This document shows, piece by piece, positions 28,556 through 37,657 of a stretch of DNA of 64,000 bases. Source of the DNA: Faecalicatena contorta (GTDB lineage Bacteria > Bacillota > Clostridia > Lachnospirales > Lachnospiraceae); assembly GCF_003149105.1 (NCBI RefSeq), contig NZ_QGDS01000008.1, positions 120,881 through 184,880 of the forward strand, written 5' to 3'. Made by a program: the position numbers and the translations under genes. The notes under the pieces are model-generated. The model saw only the letters and a list, made by a program, of their open reading frames with translations, did not search any database and had not been told where the DNA came from. Positions within the stretch are counted from its first letter, which is position 1, and each line of letters begins with the position of its first letter.

Positions 28556-29704
28556 ATGAAAATCAGTGGAATTCATACATATCTGGTACGTCCCAGATGG
28601 GGGTTTGTAGAAATTGAAACCGATGACGGATATACGGGCTGGGGAGAACCTGTTATTGAGGGGAAGGCGGCCACTGTCCAGGCATGTGTGGAAGAGATGA
28701 AACCGTATCTGGTCGAAGAGAATCCGGAAAATATTGAAGGTATATGGAACAAGCTGTACCGGGCAGGATTTTATCGGGGCGGTCCAATTATGATGAGTGC
28801 TATAGCTGGGATTGATCAGGCACTTTGGGATATAAAAGGAAAACGGTACAATGCTCCGGCATATGAACTTATGGGCGGAAAATGCAGACAAAAAATGCGG
28901 ATGTATTCATGGATAGGCGGAGACAGACCGAGTGACGTGGCGGCAGCAGCCAAGGAACGGAAAGATGCCGGATTTACCGCGGTGAAGATGAATGCAACGG
29001 AAGAGCTTCAGATTGTGGACTGCTATGACAAGATTGATGCGGTACTGGAACGGGTCGCATCCATAAGAGAAGCATGTGGAAAATACTTTGGCATTGCCAT
29101 AGATTTCCATGGACGTGTTCATAAGCCTATGGCTAAGATTCTGGCAAAGAAGCTAGAAGAATATGATCCTATGTTTATTGAAGAGCCGGTACTTTGCGAA
29201 AACATGGAGGAGTTCAGAGAAATCGCCCGGATTACGAATATTCCCATTGCGACTGGAGAACGTCTTTATTCAAAATATGACTTTAAACGTCTGCTCAATG
29301 CAGGGGGTGTAGATATTGTACAGCCGGATTTGTCCCATGCCGGCGGAATCACTGAGGTGAAGAAAATTGCAGCAATGGCAGAAGCCTATGATGTGGCTCT
29401 GGCTCCCCATTGTCCTCTGGGACCAATCGCTCTTAGTGCGTGTCTTCAGGTTGATGCAACCAGTTATAATGCATTCATTCAGGAGCAGAGCATGGGGATT
29501 CACTACAACCAGGGCCATGGAGTTCTTGATTTTATTAAGAATCCTGAAGTCTATTCATTTGTGGATGGATATGCAATGTTTCCGTCAAAGCCGGGACTTG
29601 GTATAGAAATGAACAAGGAATTAATTATGGAAGAGAACAAAAGCCCTCATGAATGGAAAAATCCTGTATGGCATCATGAGGATGGTTCAATAGCAGAATG
29701 GTAG
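28556..29704 (+). CDS. dgoD: D-galactonate dehydratase
   Basis: A 382-residue mandelate-racemase-type enolase that resembles E. coli DgoD closely along its length, including GWGEPVIEG, YRAGFYRGGPI, DFHGRV, FIEEPVL, LAPHCPLGPIAL and the end HEDGSIAEW. Metal ligands and catalytic residues visible are Asp183, His185, Glu209, Glu235 and His285. It dehydrates D-galactonate to 2-keto-3-deoxygalactonate. Its kinase is encoded four genes on and an aldolase just upstream, completing the route to pyruvate. Confidence 0.95.
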   Translation: MKISGIHTYLVRPRWGFVEIETDDGYTGWGEPVIEGKAATVQACVEEMKPYLVEENPENIEGIWNKLYRAGFYRGGPIMMSAIAGIDQALWDIKGKRYNAPAYELMGGKCRQKMRMYSWIGGDRPSDVAAAAKERKDAGFTAVKMNATEELQIVDCYDKIDAVLERVASIREACGKYFGIAIDFHGRVHKPMAKILAKKLEEYDPMFIEEPVLCENMEEFREIARITNIPIATGERLYSKYDFKRLLNAGGVDIVQPDLSHAGGITEVKKIAAMAEAYDVALAPHCPLGPIALSACLQVDATSYNAFIQEQSMGIHYNQGHGVLDFIKNPEVYSFVDGYAMFPSKPGLGIEMNKELIMEENKSPHEWKNPVWHHEDGSIAEW

Positions 29705-29721
29705 GACACCTTATTATAAAA

Positions 29722-29739
29722 TACTGTAATGGTACAGTA
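29722..29739. promoter_or_regulatory. Inverted repeat before the glycyl-radical activase gene
   Basis: TACTGTA (29722-29728) and TACAGTA (29733-29739) form an exact inverted repeat with a 4-base spacer, in a 70-bp AT-rich gap. TTATAA lies on both sides. It could be an operator or a small RNA hairpin controlling the last genes of the operon. No known regulator motif was recognised. Confidence 0.4.
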
Positions 29740-29774
29740 ACATTATAAAGGCCGTATGAAAGGCGGAACATATA

Positions 29775-30659
29775 ATGGATAAGAATATAGGAAGAATCTT
29801 CAATATACAGAGGTTCAGTGTACATGACGGACCGGGAATACGAACAACTGTATTTATGAAAGGATGTAATCTGCGGTGTGCATGGTGTCACAATCCGGAG
29901 TCTTATAAAAAGGAACTTCAGATTCGGTATCAGCCTGACAAATGTGTGGAGTGTGGTATGTGTGCGCAAGTCTGTGCAAGCGGAGTCTATGTCCGGGATA
30001 AGCGCAGGGTAAACCAACAGGCATGTACGGTATGCGGAAGGTGTGCCCGGGAATGTCTGTATGGCGCATTGCAGATATGGGGAGAAGATAAAAGTGTTGA
30101 TGAAGTGATTGATATTGTCAGGAAAGATATAGAATATTTCAAAAATTCCAATGGGGGAATGACCGTTTCCGGCGGAGAACCATTGCTGCAGACGGATTTC
30201 GTAAGGGAACTTCTCAGAAGGGCGAAAGAAGAAGGGATACATACAGCGCTGGATACTGCGGGGAACGTACCCTGGGAACATTTTGAAAAGGTACTTCCAT
30301 TTACGGATCTTGTTCTTTTGGATTTGAAAATCATGGATTCAAGTTTGCATAAGCGTTACACAGGTGTTTCCAACGAACTGATACTGGAGAATGCGAAGTG
30401 CTTGTTTGAGAGCGGCACAAAGGTTCATATCAGAGTTCCACTTATAAAGGGAATCAATGAAAGTGAAGAAAATGCATATATGCTAAGAGACTTTGTGAAG
30501 GGATATTCGAATATAGAGGAAATAAAATTACTGCCATATCATTCTATGGGAATTGCCAAGGGGGATAGTATCGGAGTGGACATGAAGTGTTTTGAGCCTC
30601 CGGGTGAAAGTAATCTGGATAATATCCGGAAGATTCTGAAACAGTTTGTAAAAAGTTAG
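29775..30659 (+). CDS. Glycyl-radical enzyme activating protein (radical SAM)
   Basis: A 294-residue radical SAM enzyme. The SAM-cleaving 4Fe-4S site is C31-x3-C35-x2-C38 in KGCNLRCAWCHNPES. An inserted ferredoxin-like domain supplies two more 4Fe-4S sets (Cys57, 60, 63, 67 and Cys84, 87, 90, 94), as in activases of dehydratase- and lyase-type glycyl-radical enzymes but not in that of pyruvate formate-lyase. It installs the glycine radical on the enzyme encoded 17 bp downstream and needs anoxic conditions. Confidence 0.95.
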   Translation: MDKNIGRIFNIQRFSVHDGPGIRTTVFMKGCNLRCAWCHNPESYKKELQIRYQPDKCVECGMCAQVCASGVYVRDKRRVNQQACTVCGRCARECLYGALQIWGEDKSVDEVIDIVRKDIEYFKNSNGGMTVSGGEPLLQTDFVRELLRRAKEEGIHTALDTAGNVPWEHFEKVLPFTDLVLLDLKIMDSSLHKRYTGVSNELILENAKCLFESGTKVHIRVPLIKGINESEENAYMLRDFVKGYSNIEEIKLLPYHSMGIAKGDSIGVDMKCFEPPGESNLDNIRKILKQFVKS

Positions 30660-30676
30660 GTGAAGGAGGAACAAGG

Positions 30677-32977
30677 ATGATTGCAAAACATTTAGAGAAA
30701 AAGCTGGATGTCTGGTTCAAAAGAGATCCCAATGAAACCTTTATGGAAAGAATCAGATATATACTGGAGAGCGAGAAGCTTTTTGAACATGAGCAGGATT
30801 CGATTCGTTATGGACATACACTGGATTATATACTTTCTAATATTTCGGTTGTAATTGAGAAGGATATGAAAATCGCCGGAAGTGTGAAGGTACGTATGCC
30901 CAAAAAGGAAGAGAGGGAAGAAATCCTGGCAGCTTATAAGCGCTGGTGGGATATTTCACCAGAAGAACGTCATAAGAAAGTCCTGTTTTACTACTCAGAG
31001 ACATGGCTGCGGTGCAGGCCATATTGGTTTGCAAGCTTCGGACATCTTGCCCTGGATTGGGAAGCTATCATCAATGAAGGGTTTGAAGCATTGAAACAAA
31101 AAGCAGAAGCGCGCCTCCTTCAAAGCTGCAATGAGAATCAGAAATATTTTTTGGAAGGTGCGGTTATCTGTTATGATGCAATCATTAAGTTCTACGAAAG
31201 GTATGCCAAAGAAGCAGAAAAGAGCGGTATGTCCCACCTGGCAGAAAACCTTTCCCAGGTAAGCAGAGGACCTGCAAAGACATTTGAACAGGCACTGCAG
31301 CAAATATGGCTTCTCGTAATGGTACTTCAGAAGGTATGCGGATGTGGAGTTTTAAACTTCAGCAGGATGGATAAATACCTTCGTCCGTTGTATGAGGGCG
31401 GACTTAAAGACGGAACACTGACAAGAGAAATGGCAAGAGAGCTTCTTCAGGAATTCTATTATAGAAATAATGAGATTATGGCACATACAGATCATATGTC
31501 AACGGAACTGGATGCAACAGCACTGACATTGGAAGTAGCCTTTGATGATCCCAATTACCTGACACTCGGTGGAATCAATGGGGACAAAACTTCGGCAGTG
31601 TGCGAGCTCTCACATGTGATGCTGGAAGCAGCCTGGGACTTGAAACTTCGGAACCCGTTTATCATCGTACGTTATCATGAAGGGATTTCAGAAGAGTTCT
31701 GGAAGTTGTGCTGCGGGGCAATGCGGGATAACACCACGCTCGTATTTTACAATGATGATACCATGATTCCTGCTTTAAAATACAACAATGTACAAGAGCC
31801 GGAAGTATATGAATATGGATTCTGGGGATGTAATGACCCGAATATCCCAGCATACGAGGGAGGCTTAAGACAGCTTTGGGTGAATCTTGTGAAACCTTTT
31901 GAACTGGCACTGAATCAAGGGGATTATCCAATGGAGCCAAAACCAAAAGGATATGAAAGGGACTGTGAATTCAGTTTGTCAGACAGGATGATTGGTTTGA
32001 TGACAGGTCCATATTATGGAGTCAAGACGAAAGCTGCCGCAGAAATGAATTCCATGGAAGATTTTTTGGATGCATATGAGCAGCAACTGGATTATCTCAT
32101 AGGAGAGTATCGCAAGGGGTTTGAAATGGACCTGGAAATCGAAAGAACCTGTACCTTTGGCAAAATTAGAATTGAGGACTGTTTCCTGAAAGGAACCATA
32201 GAGAATGGCGTCACATGGACAGAAGGAGGAACAAAATACCACAAAATCGTGGCACAGGGTTCCGGACTCTCAACAATTATCAATGCCATGTATGCAGTTG
32301 AGCAGATTGTATTTAAAAATGGCGAAATGAGTCTTTCTGAACTGGCCGGACTTTTAAGAAATAACTATTCCGGCAGGGAACAACTGGCGCAGAAGTGGAA
32401 AGTAAAGCTGGATAAGTTTGGAAATGACATAGATGAAGTTGATAAATATGCAAAGATTGTAACTGATATGTTTATCCGTGCTATTGATAAGTATAACGGA
32501 CCTCAATATTTATACCAGATGTGGCCAACTTATTCTTCCGACCGTGATTTCACAACAATGGGAAAATATGTAGGGGCTACGCCCGACGGACGCTTTGCAA
32601 TGGAACAGTTAAGTGAGAATCAGTCTCCGGCTGAAGGGACCGATATCTCAGGCCTTACGGCAATGCTGAATTCCTTAAGCAAGATACCCTTCAACCGGAT
32701 TACAGGAGGACCATTGAATCTAAAGTTACACCCATCTGCTGTAAGCGGAGAGGAAGGACTTGAAGCAATGTGTGCGCTTATTAAGACATATATGCAGAAA
32801 GGAGGCATGCAGGTCCAGGTAAATGTACTTGATGCTGAGATCTTAAAAATAGCACAGCTGGAGCCTGACAAATACAGAAGCCTGTGTGTAAGAGTAACCG
32901 GATATAGTGCATTTTTTGTTGAAATGGGAAAGAAAGCACAGAATGAAATGATTAAAAGAACGGAACATTTAAACTAA
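30677..32977 (+). CDS. Glycyl-radical enzyme of unknown reaction
   Basis: A 766-residue PFL-superfamily protein. The C-terminal glycine-radical motif is RVTGYSAFF with Gly742; the thiyl cysteine is Cys385 in YGFWGCNDPN. Known dehydratases, C-S/C-N lyases and decarboxylases of the family have Cys-x-Glu here, but this one has Cys-Asn-Asp. It lacks the Cys-Cys pair in that position that marks pyruvate formate-lyase. The operon places it between galactonate dehydratase and KDGal kinase, so the substrate may be a sugar acid or the aglycone of an imported glycoside. GAAGGAGGA precedes the ATG. Confidence 0.92.
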   Translation: MIAKHLEKKLDVWFKRDPNETFMERIRYILESEKLFEHEQDSIRYGHTLDYILSNISVVIEKDMKIAGSVKVRMPKKEEREEILAAYKRWWDISPEERHKKVLFYYSETWLRCRPYWFASFGHLALDWEAIINEGFEALKQKAEARLLQSCNENQKYFLEGAVICYDAIIKFYERYAKEAEKSGMSHLAENLSQVSRGPAKTFEQALQQIWLLVMVLQKVCGCGVLNFSRMDKYLRPLYEGGLKDGTLTREMARELLQEFYYRNNEIMAHTDHMSTELDATALTLEVAFDDPNYLTLGGINGDKTSAVCELSHVMLEAAWDLKLRNPFIIVRYHEGISEEFWKLCCGAMRDNTTLVFYNDDTMIPALKYNNVQEPEVYEYGFWGCNDPNIPAYEGGLRQLWVNLVKPFELALNQGDYPMEPKPKGYERDCEFSLSDRMIGLMTGPYYGVKTKAAAEMNSMEDFLDAYEQQLDYLIGEYRKGFEMDLEIERTCTFGKIRIEDCFLKGTIENGVTWTEGGTKYHKIVAQGSGLSTIINAMYAVEQIVFKNGEMSLSELAGLLRNNYSGREQLAQKWKVKLDKFGNDIDEVDKYAKIVTDMFIRAIDKYNGPQYLYQMWPTYSSDRDFTTMGKYVGATPDGRFAMEQLSENQSPAEGTDISGLTAMLNSLSKIPFNRITGGPLNLKLHPSAVSGEEGLEAMCALIKTYMQKGGMQVQVNVLDAEILKIAQLEPDKYRSLCVRVTGYSAFFVEMGKKAQNEMIKRTEHLN

Positions 32978-33010
32978 TAAATTATGAATTTAATAGAGGG
33001 ATAGAATATT

Positions 33011-34021
33011 TTGAAAAAATATCTGATTACGATAGACGGAGGAACAACAAATACCAGAGCGGCATTGTGGAACGAAAAAAAGGAGCTTCAGTTCGCTGTA
33101 AAATCTGAAGTTGGTGTAAAAGACACTGCACAGGAAGGCACGAATGACAGGCTAAAAAAAGCTGTCAAATCCATGATTGAAGAAGTAATGCAGTACGGCA
33201 GCATTACATATGACGAGGTAAGTTCCATATATGCATGCGGCATGCTGACATCTAATTTAGGAATTCACGAGGTGCCGCATTTAACTGCTCCGGCGGGGCT
33301 GGAAGATTACGCAATGGGCGTGAAAGAAGTTCTTATACCGGAGATATGCCCTGTACCTATTGGTTTTATTCCCGGAATGAAAAACCTTTCTGAAAAAATC
33401 TGTATGGATAATCTGGAAATGATGGATATCATGAGGGGAGAAGAGACAGAAACAGTTGCGTTAATGGATTTATATCCGGAAAATGAAGTCCTGTATGTTT
33501 TACCGGGATCTCACACCAAATTTGTATCGGTAAATAAGGAGGGGAAGATGACAGGCTGCCTGACCTCGATGGCAGGAGAACTAATATCAATTCTGACTAA
33601 TTACAGTATCCTTGCAGATGCCGTAAAGAAGCAGTTTGCGTCAGAAACATATAATCGTGAAATGCTTTTAGCAGGAGGAAGAAAAACATGGAAAACCGGT
33701 TTGTCACGTGCCGCTTTTTTGATACGGATTGTAAATCAGTTTATCACAGATGATCCAGAAGCGTGTGCCAGTTTTCTGCTGGGAACAGTATTGGCAGAGG
33801 ATATCCGGGCGGTAAAGAGCAGCGGCGCACTAACTGCCACAAAAGATATGAAAGTCATAATTGCTGGAAAAGAGCCTCTTCGAAGTGCTTTAAAAGATTT
33901 ATTCCTTGAGGACGGAACATTTAAGGAAGTTTCTATCTTCAATAATGAGAAAAATACTTTGTTATCGGGATATGGGATGTGTGTGATAGCAGAAAAAAGA
34001 AGCAGAGAAATAAAGCTATAG
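33011..34021 (+). CDS. dgoK: 2-dehydro-3-deoxygalactonokinase
   Basis: A 336-residue kinase of the DgoK family with N-terminal ITIDGGTTNTRAALW, the middle block LPGSHTKFV and AGELISIL, as in E. coli DgoK. It phosphorylates 2-keto-3-deoxygalactonate at C6 with ATP to give the substrate of the aldolase at 26862. It starts with TTG: AGAGGG lies about nine bases upstream, and the next in-frame ATG would remove the phosphate-binding motif. Last gene of the operon. Confidence 0.92.
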   Translation: MKKYLITIDGGTTNTRAALWNEKKELQFAVKSEVGVKDTAQEGTNDRLKKAVKSMIEEVMQYGSITYDEVSSIYACGMLTSNLGIHEVPHLTAPAGLEDYAMGVKEVLIPEICPVPIGFIPGMKNLSEKICMDNLEMMDIMRGEETETVALMDLYPENEVLYVLPGSHTKFVSVNKEGKMTGCLTSMAGELISILTNYSILADAVKKQFASETYNREMLLAGGRKTWKTGLSRAAFLIRIVNQFITDDPEACASFLLGTVLAEDIRAVKSSGALTATKDMKVIIAGKEPLRSALKDLFLEDGTFKEVSIFNNEKNTLLSGYGMCVIAEKRSREIKL

Positions 34022-34069
34022 GGCAACAGAATTACGCCTTACGGTCTCTGCTTTGGCAGAGTGCAAAAT

Positions 34070-34131
34070 AAATGTCCGGGGATAACTGCATACAAAAGCA
34101 AGCTTTCTTCTGCAGTTGTCCCCAGACATTT
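34070..34131. terminator. Long imperfect hairpin between convergent genes
   Basis: AATGTCCGGGGATAACTGCA (34071-34090) pairs with the segment at 34111-34130 over 20 positions with one mismatch and one G-U wobble, around a 20-base loop. It lies between convergent dgoK and the minus-strand TPR gene. On the minus strand it is followed by TTTATTTTG, so it fits that direction better. Confidence 0.7.
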
Positions 34132-34175
34132 GCATGGCTGGACTATAAAATTAAAGTTTAATGTTTCGTAAAATC

Positions 34176-37100
34176 TTAGTGTGCATTGATATATTCCATA
34201 TGCTCAATGGCACCCTGATGTCCTGGTTCTGCTGCCAGAATTTCCTCAAACAGAGCCACAGCCTCTGGTATATTGGCAAGTCCCAGGTTCCCAAGAGCCA
34301 TCAGGTACATACAGTAGAGATGGTTCCGCTCTTTCGGATGTGTCGGGAAGACTTCAATTTCCGGGAGAGATACTGCAAAGTAATCAAAATCAACTTTGTC
34401 AAATATATGCTTCTGTCCGAAACTAAGAAGCTGGTGGAAGCATTTCCTTGCCCCGGCAGGGTCTGAAAGCTCTTCTTTGGCCAGCGCCTGATAAAAAATA
34501 AAGTCGGAAGGCTGGTCGTTATAGTAAAGTACGCTTGAAGGTGCTTCTTCCCTTTGGATTGCCATGTGGAAATACTGTTCTGCTGATGCAGTATCCTGTT
34601 TTCCAAGGAAGGCTTTTCCGATATAATAATCAGCCATAGCATCCTGTGTTCCGGGCAGTTTTCCCTCACCTAAATTATGGGGATATGTCTTGGAGGCCTG
34701 TAATAGGTCAATGGCCTGGTCATAATCAGCTTTTTCAATGAGCTGGATTGCTTTGTGGATTAAAGCATACCGGTACTGTGTGCTAACCTTTCCTTCGCCG
34801 CCTTCCCACGGATGGAACTGATGAGAAGAGAGGTGTTCCAGTGCCAGGTCAAATTGTCCGGTCCGGTTGAGGAGGGCAATGTATTCCACGTACAGTGCAT
34901 CTCTGGACTGTACCAGTTCCAGATGTTCTGATAAAAGCTGGAGCCGTTCCTCATTGGGAGCCTTTGCCTTCTCCAGAAGCTGATTATATTCCAGCAGAAA
35001 ACGGGAATATGTGGATTCCAGCTCAAAGGCTTTTTTCATATATCCAAGAGCTTTCGGGATATCATTCTCTTTATTGTAGAAATAGATTGCCAGATTACGG
35101 CTTGCCATAGCAAATTCTGGGTCCTGTGTAAGTGCCTGTTCCCAGTGGGAAGCCGCCGCCTTATACTGTCTCTTGTCGTAAAGCAGGCAGCCAAGATAGT
35201 AGTGTGCTCTTGGAGCCTCTGAAAGTGTGCGGATAGCTCCTTCCAGAATCAGGATTTCTTCCGGCTGGTTTGGGAAACATCTGCTGTAATCACATTTCTC
35301 TCCCTCTAAATAAAAAGTTTCTGCCCGGGAAGTCTCTTTTTTTAGTTCCCAGATATATCCTTGATAATAGGCAGCCAGAGGGGAGGGATCTTTGCACTCT
35401 GCCAAAATTGCCAGTGCATCTTCATAAAGCCCTGCTTTCATATAATCCAAAGACAGAACAAGGTAATTATGGGCGGGAGTTCTCATTTGTTTTAACCAGT
35501 TTTCACGGTTGTCAAAAGCGGTTCCTTTTTCATAAAGAAGTCCAAAATCCAGTGGGTCTATTGCCAGCCCCTCTTCGATAAATGCTTTATTATCAAGAGA
35601 AAGCATCCGAAGCAGAGCTGCTTTCAGTGTACGTGCTCTCATATTGTGCCAATTTCTTACAAGAGACTGGTCAATGAATTCCAAAGCTTCCTTATACTGT
35701 CCTTTGCGGGAAGCAAGGCAGGACAGCCAATAGAAGGCGCCGGACTGGGTGTCGGCACACCAGGCTGATTTATAAAAGGTGTCAAAAGCTTCTTCATCTC
35801 TGCCGCACATAACAAGTGCAAGGCCAAGGTGGAAATAAGCTTCACCGGAAGCCGGATTTGGATTCTTCCAGGTCTGTTTCTGAATGGCATTTTCAAAGTA
35901 AGAAATACTTTCCTCGAAGCGTCCCTGTTTGTATAAAAGCATACCATAACCATCATTTAACCTGAGATCTGTGGCGTCTCTGCGAAGTCCTTCCAGATAA
36001 TAATCTTCCGGACGGTATGTTGCATGACGGTACTGCTCCAGGTGGGTAGCCGCCAGATAAAGCTCTTCCGTAGATTTCAGTTCAGAAGGAGCGGGAAGGG
36101 CAACAGCCGGGTCTGGAGCTGGCTGCAGTTCCTGAGCTTTTGCAGTATAGACCACAAGTTCCTTCTGGGCTTTGTCGGAAACTTTGGCTGTACAACCGGT
36201 AAGTTCCGCCATATCCGTATCAAAAGAAGCTTCAAAGTATTCTCTTGGAGATAAATCTGCATTGTCTGAAAACAGGACTTTTCCGTCTTTTTCCACTGTA
36301 ATAACAGCCTGCGGAAATTCTCCTGAGGCATAAACCTTGATTGTACAGCGGTTATTGTCAAGCTCCAGATTCAAAGCTGTGTCTTTTGTGGCATTTTTCA
36401 CCCGGCCTACGTGCTTGTAAGGCATAAAATACTGGGTAAAGGTTTTTTCCTCATAGGGCTTCAGCCAGGTGAAGTCGGGCTGATTATCCGTATATACTCC
36501 GGTCATCAGTTCAATGTATGGGCCGTCCTCATCGGTCAGATTCCGGTCCCATGCCTGTCCGAAGTCACTGTTTCCCCAGGTCCACTGTTTTTTACCGGGA
36601 GAGACATGATGGTCTGCTACATGGAGAAGACCTGCATCTTTTTTCTCGTCGAAATTTCCGATAAAATCATAATCAGAATGAGCTGCCATGTAAGAAGTAG
36701 GAACTTCAATATTCCGGTAGCAGGAAATATCAATTCCTGCGGAATAGTCATACTTATAATATTCTCCCGTAGCAATGGGGAAGGTGGATACCGCACGCTT
36801 TCCGTGATCCATTACCGCATGGACGTCAGGCGGGAAAACAGAAAAAGTATGGTCATTTACAGGAACAGCAGGATTTGCCCACCAAAGAAAGGTCTGAGGC
36901 AAGTCTGTCCGGTTAAAAAGACGTCCTTTGATCTCGATATAAGATTTATCCGGGTATAGAGTAAAGGAAGCCATTCCCTTTGTCCCATACATTTTGTCTA
37001 TTTCGCTGACATAGACGCTGGCGGAGCCGTCTTCATTTTCTTTGAAAGAAAAATCAACAGGTGAATAGGTAGATGGACGGTGATGCTGAGGCCAGTTAAA

Positions 37101-37454
37101 TTCAATTCCTCCTGAAATCCAAGGCCCGGTAAGACCTACTAAAGCAGGTTTAATTACGTGATTATAATAGACAAAATCGTACTGATTTGTTTTGTCTAAG
37201 GCACGCTGGATACGTCCTCCTAATTCGGGGAGAATCATAATAAAAAGATAATCATTTTCAAGAAAGACAGCGTGGTAAGGCACGTCCTCTTTCTGGTCGG
37301 ATATTTTTTCTGTAACGGGGAAAGGATACACCTTTCCTGTACTTCCCTGATATGCTCTGTTTTCAAGAAAAAGAGGGGTTTTCTCCGGAGAGGAAACCTG
37401 GTAAGTTGGAAGTGTGATGGTTTCTTCCCATACACGGACACAATTCTTCTGCAT
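34176..37454 (-). CDS. DUF5107 protein with tetratricopeptide repeats
   Basis: A 1092-residue cytoplasmic protein with no signal peptide. The N-terminal 400 residues form a DUF5107/galactose-mutarotase-like beta-sandwich (LPELGGRIQRALDK, GGIEFNWPQHHRPST, WWANPAVPV, GNSDFGQAWDRN). A short linker domain and then about fifteen helical TPR-like repeats (around 460-1085) follow. Such proteins are common in carbohydrate loci of gut bacteria; the mutarotase-like fold suggests binding or acting on a sugar or glycoside, but the activity is not established. The ATG follows AAAGGAG. Divergent from an AraC-type regulator. Confidence 0.85.
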   Translation of the reverse strand: MQKNCVRVWEETITLPTYQVSSPEKTPLFLENRAYQGSTGKVYPFPVTEKISDQKEDVPYHAVFLENDYLFIMILPELGGRIQRALDKTNQYDFVYYNHVIKPALVGLTGPWISGGIEFNWPQHHRPSTYSPVDFSFKENEDGSASVYVSEIDKMYGTKGMASFTLYPDKSYIEIKGRLFNRTDLPQTFLWWANPAVPVNDHTFSVFPPDVHAVMDHGKRAVSTFPIATGEYYKYDYSAGIDISCYRNIEVPTSYMAAHSDYDFIGNFDEKKDAGLLHVADHHVSPGKKQWTWGNSDFGQAWDRNLTDEDGPYIELMTGVYTDNQPDFTWLKPYEEKTFTQYFMPYKHVGRVKNATKDTALNLELDNNRCTIKVYASGEFPQAVITVEKDGKVLFSDNADLSPREYFEASFDTDMAELTGCTAKVSDKAQKELVVYTAKAQELQPAPDPAVALPAPSELKSTEELYLAATHLEQYRHATYRPEDYYLEGLRRDATDLRLNDGYGMLLYKQGRFEESISYFENAIQKQTWKNPNPASGEAYFHLGLALVMCGRDEEAFDTFYKSAWCADTQSGAFYWLSCLASRKGQYKEALEFIDQSLVRNWHNMRARTLKAALLRMLSLDNKAFIEEGLAIDPLDFGLLYEKGTAFDNRENWLKQMRTPAHNYLVLSLDYMKAGLYEDALAILAECKDPSPLAAYYQGYIWELKKETSRAETFYLEGEKCDYSRCFPNQPEEILILEGAIRTLSEAPRAHYYLGCLLYDKRQYKAAASHWEQALTQDPEFAMASRNLAIYFYNKENDIPKALGYMKKAFELESTYSRFLLEYNQLLEKAKAPNEERLQLLSEHLELVQSRDALYVEYIALLNRTGQFDLALEHLSSHQFHPWEGGEGKVSTQYRYALIHKAIQLIEKADYDQAIDLLQASKTYPHNLGEGKLPGTQDAMADYYIGKAFLGKQDTASAEQYFHMAIQREEAPSSVLYYNDQPSDFIFYQALAKEELSDPAGARKCFHQLLSFGQKHIFDKVDFDYFAVSLPEIEVFPTHPKERNHLYCMYLMALGNLGLANIPEAVALFEEILAAEPGHQGAIEHMEYINAH

Positions 37455-37490
37455 TTTGTAACTCCTTTCAGCGGAAATAATTAAAGGGGT

Positions 37491-37524
37491 CTGACCCTTT
37501 TGAAAAGGGACTGTCCCTTTTGCT
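37491..37524. repeat. Two adjacent short palindromes, GGG-TCTGA/CTGT-CCC type
   Basis: AAAGGGGTCTGACCCTTTT is followed directly by AAAAGGGACTGTCCCTTTT, sharing the A/T run. Each half is a near-perfect palindrome with a short core. The unit looks like a small interspersed repeat or a transcription stop for the minus-strand gene's leader. Confidence 0.55.
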
Positions 37525-37657
37525 TTTCATTTTCCCGCAATTCTGACAATTTAGATTCTTTACACTAGAGTAACACAGCCGGCTATGAGTTGAAATGGCA
37601 TAAATCATAAAAAAATGGACAATATTCTACAGAAATGCTATAGTGAACCCAGGATAT

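Noticed and set aside
31705..31720. Cys-Cys pair (residues 345-346) in the glycyl-radical enzyme as a pyruvate formate-lyase active site
   Set aside because: The pair lies before the conserved strand that leads to the thiyl cysteine. The motif GC at residue 385 is in the correct context, so this is not a pyruvate formate-lyase.
34895..36959. Several open frames on the plus strand inside the DUF5107/TPR gene
   Set aside because: The minus-strand reading is a single continuous 1092-codon frame with clear TPR periodicity; the others are shadows.
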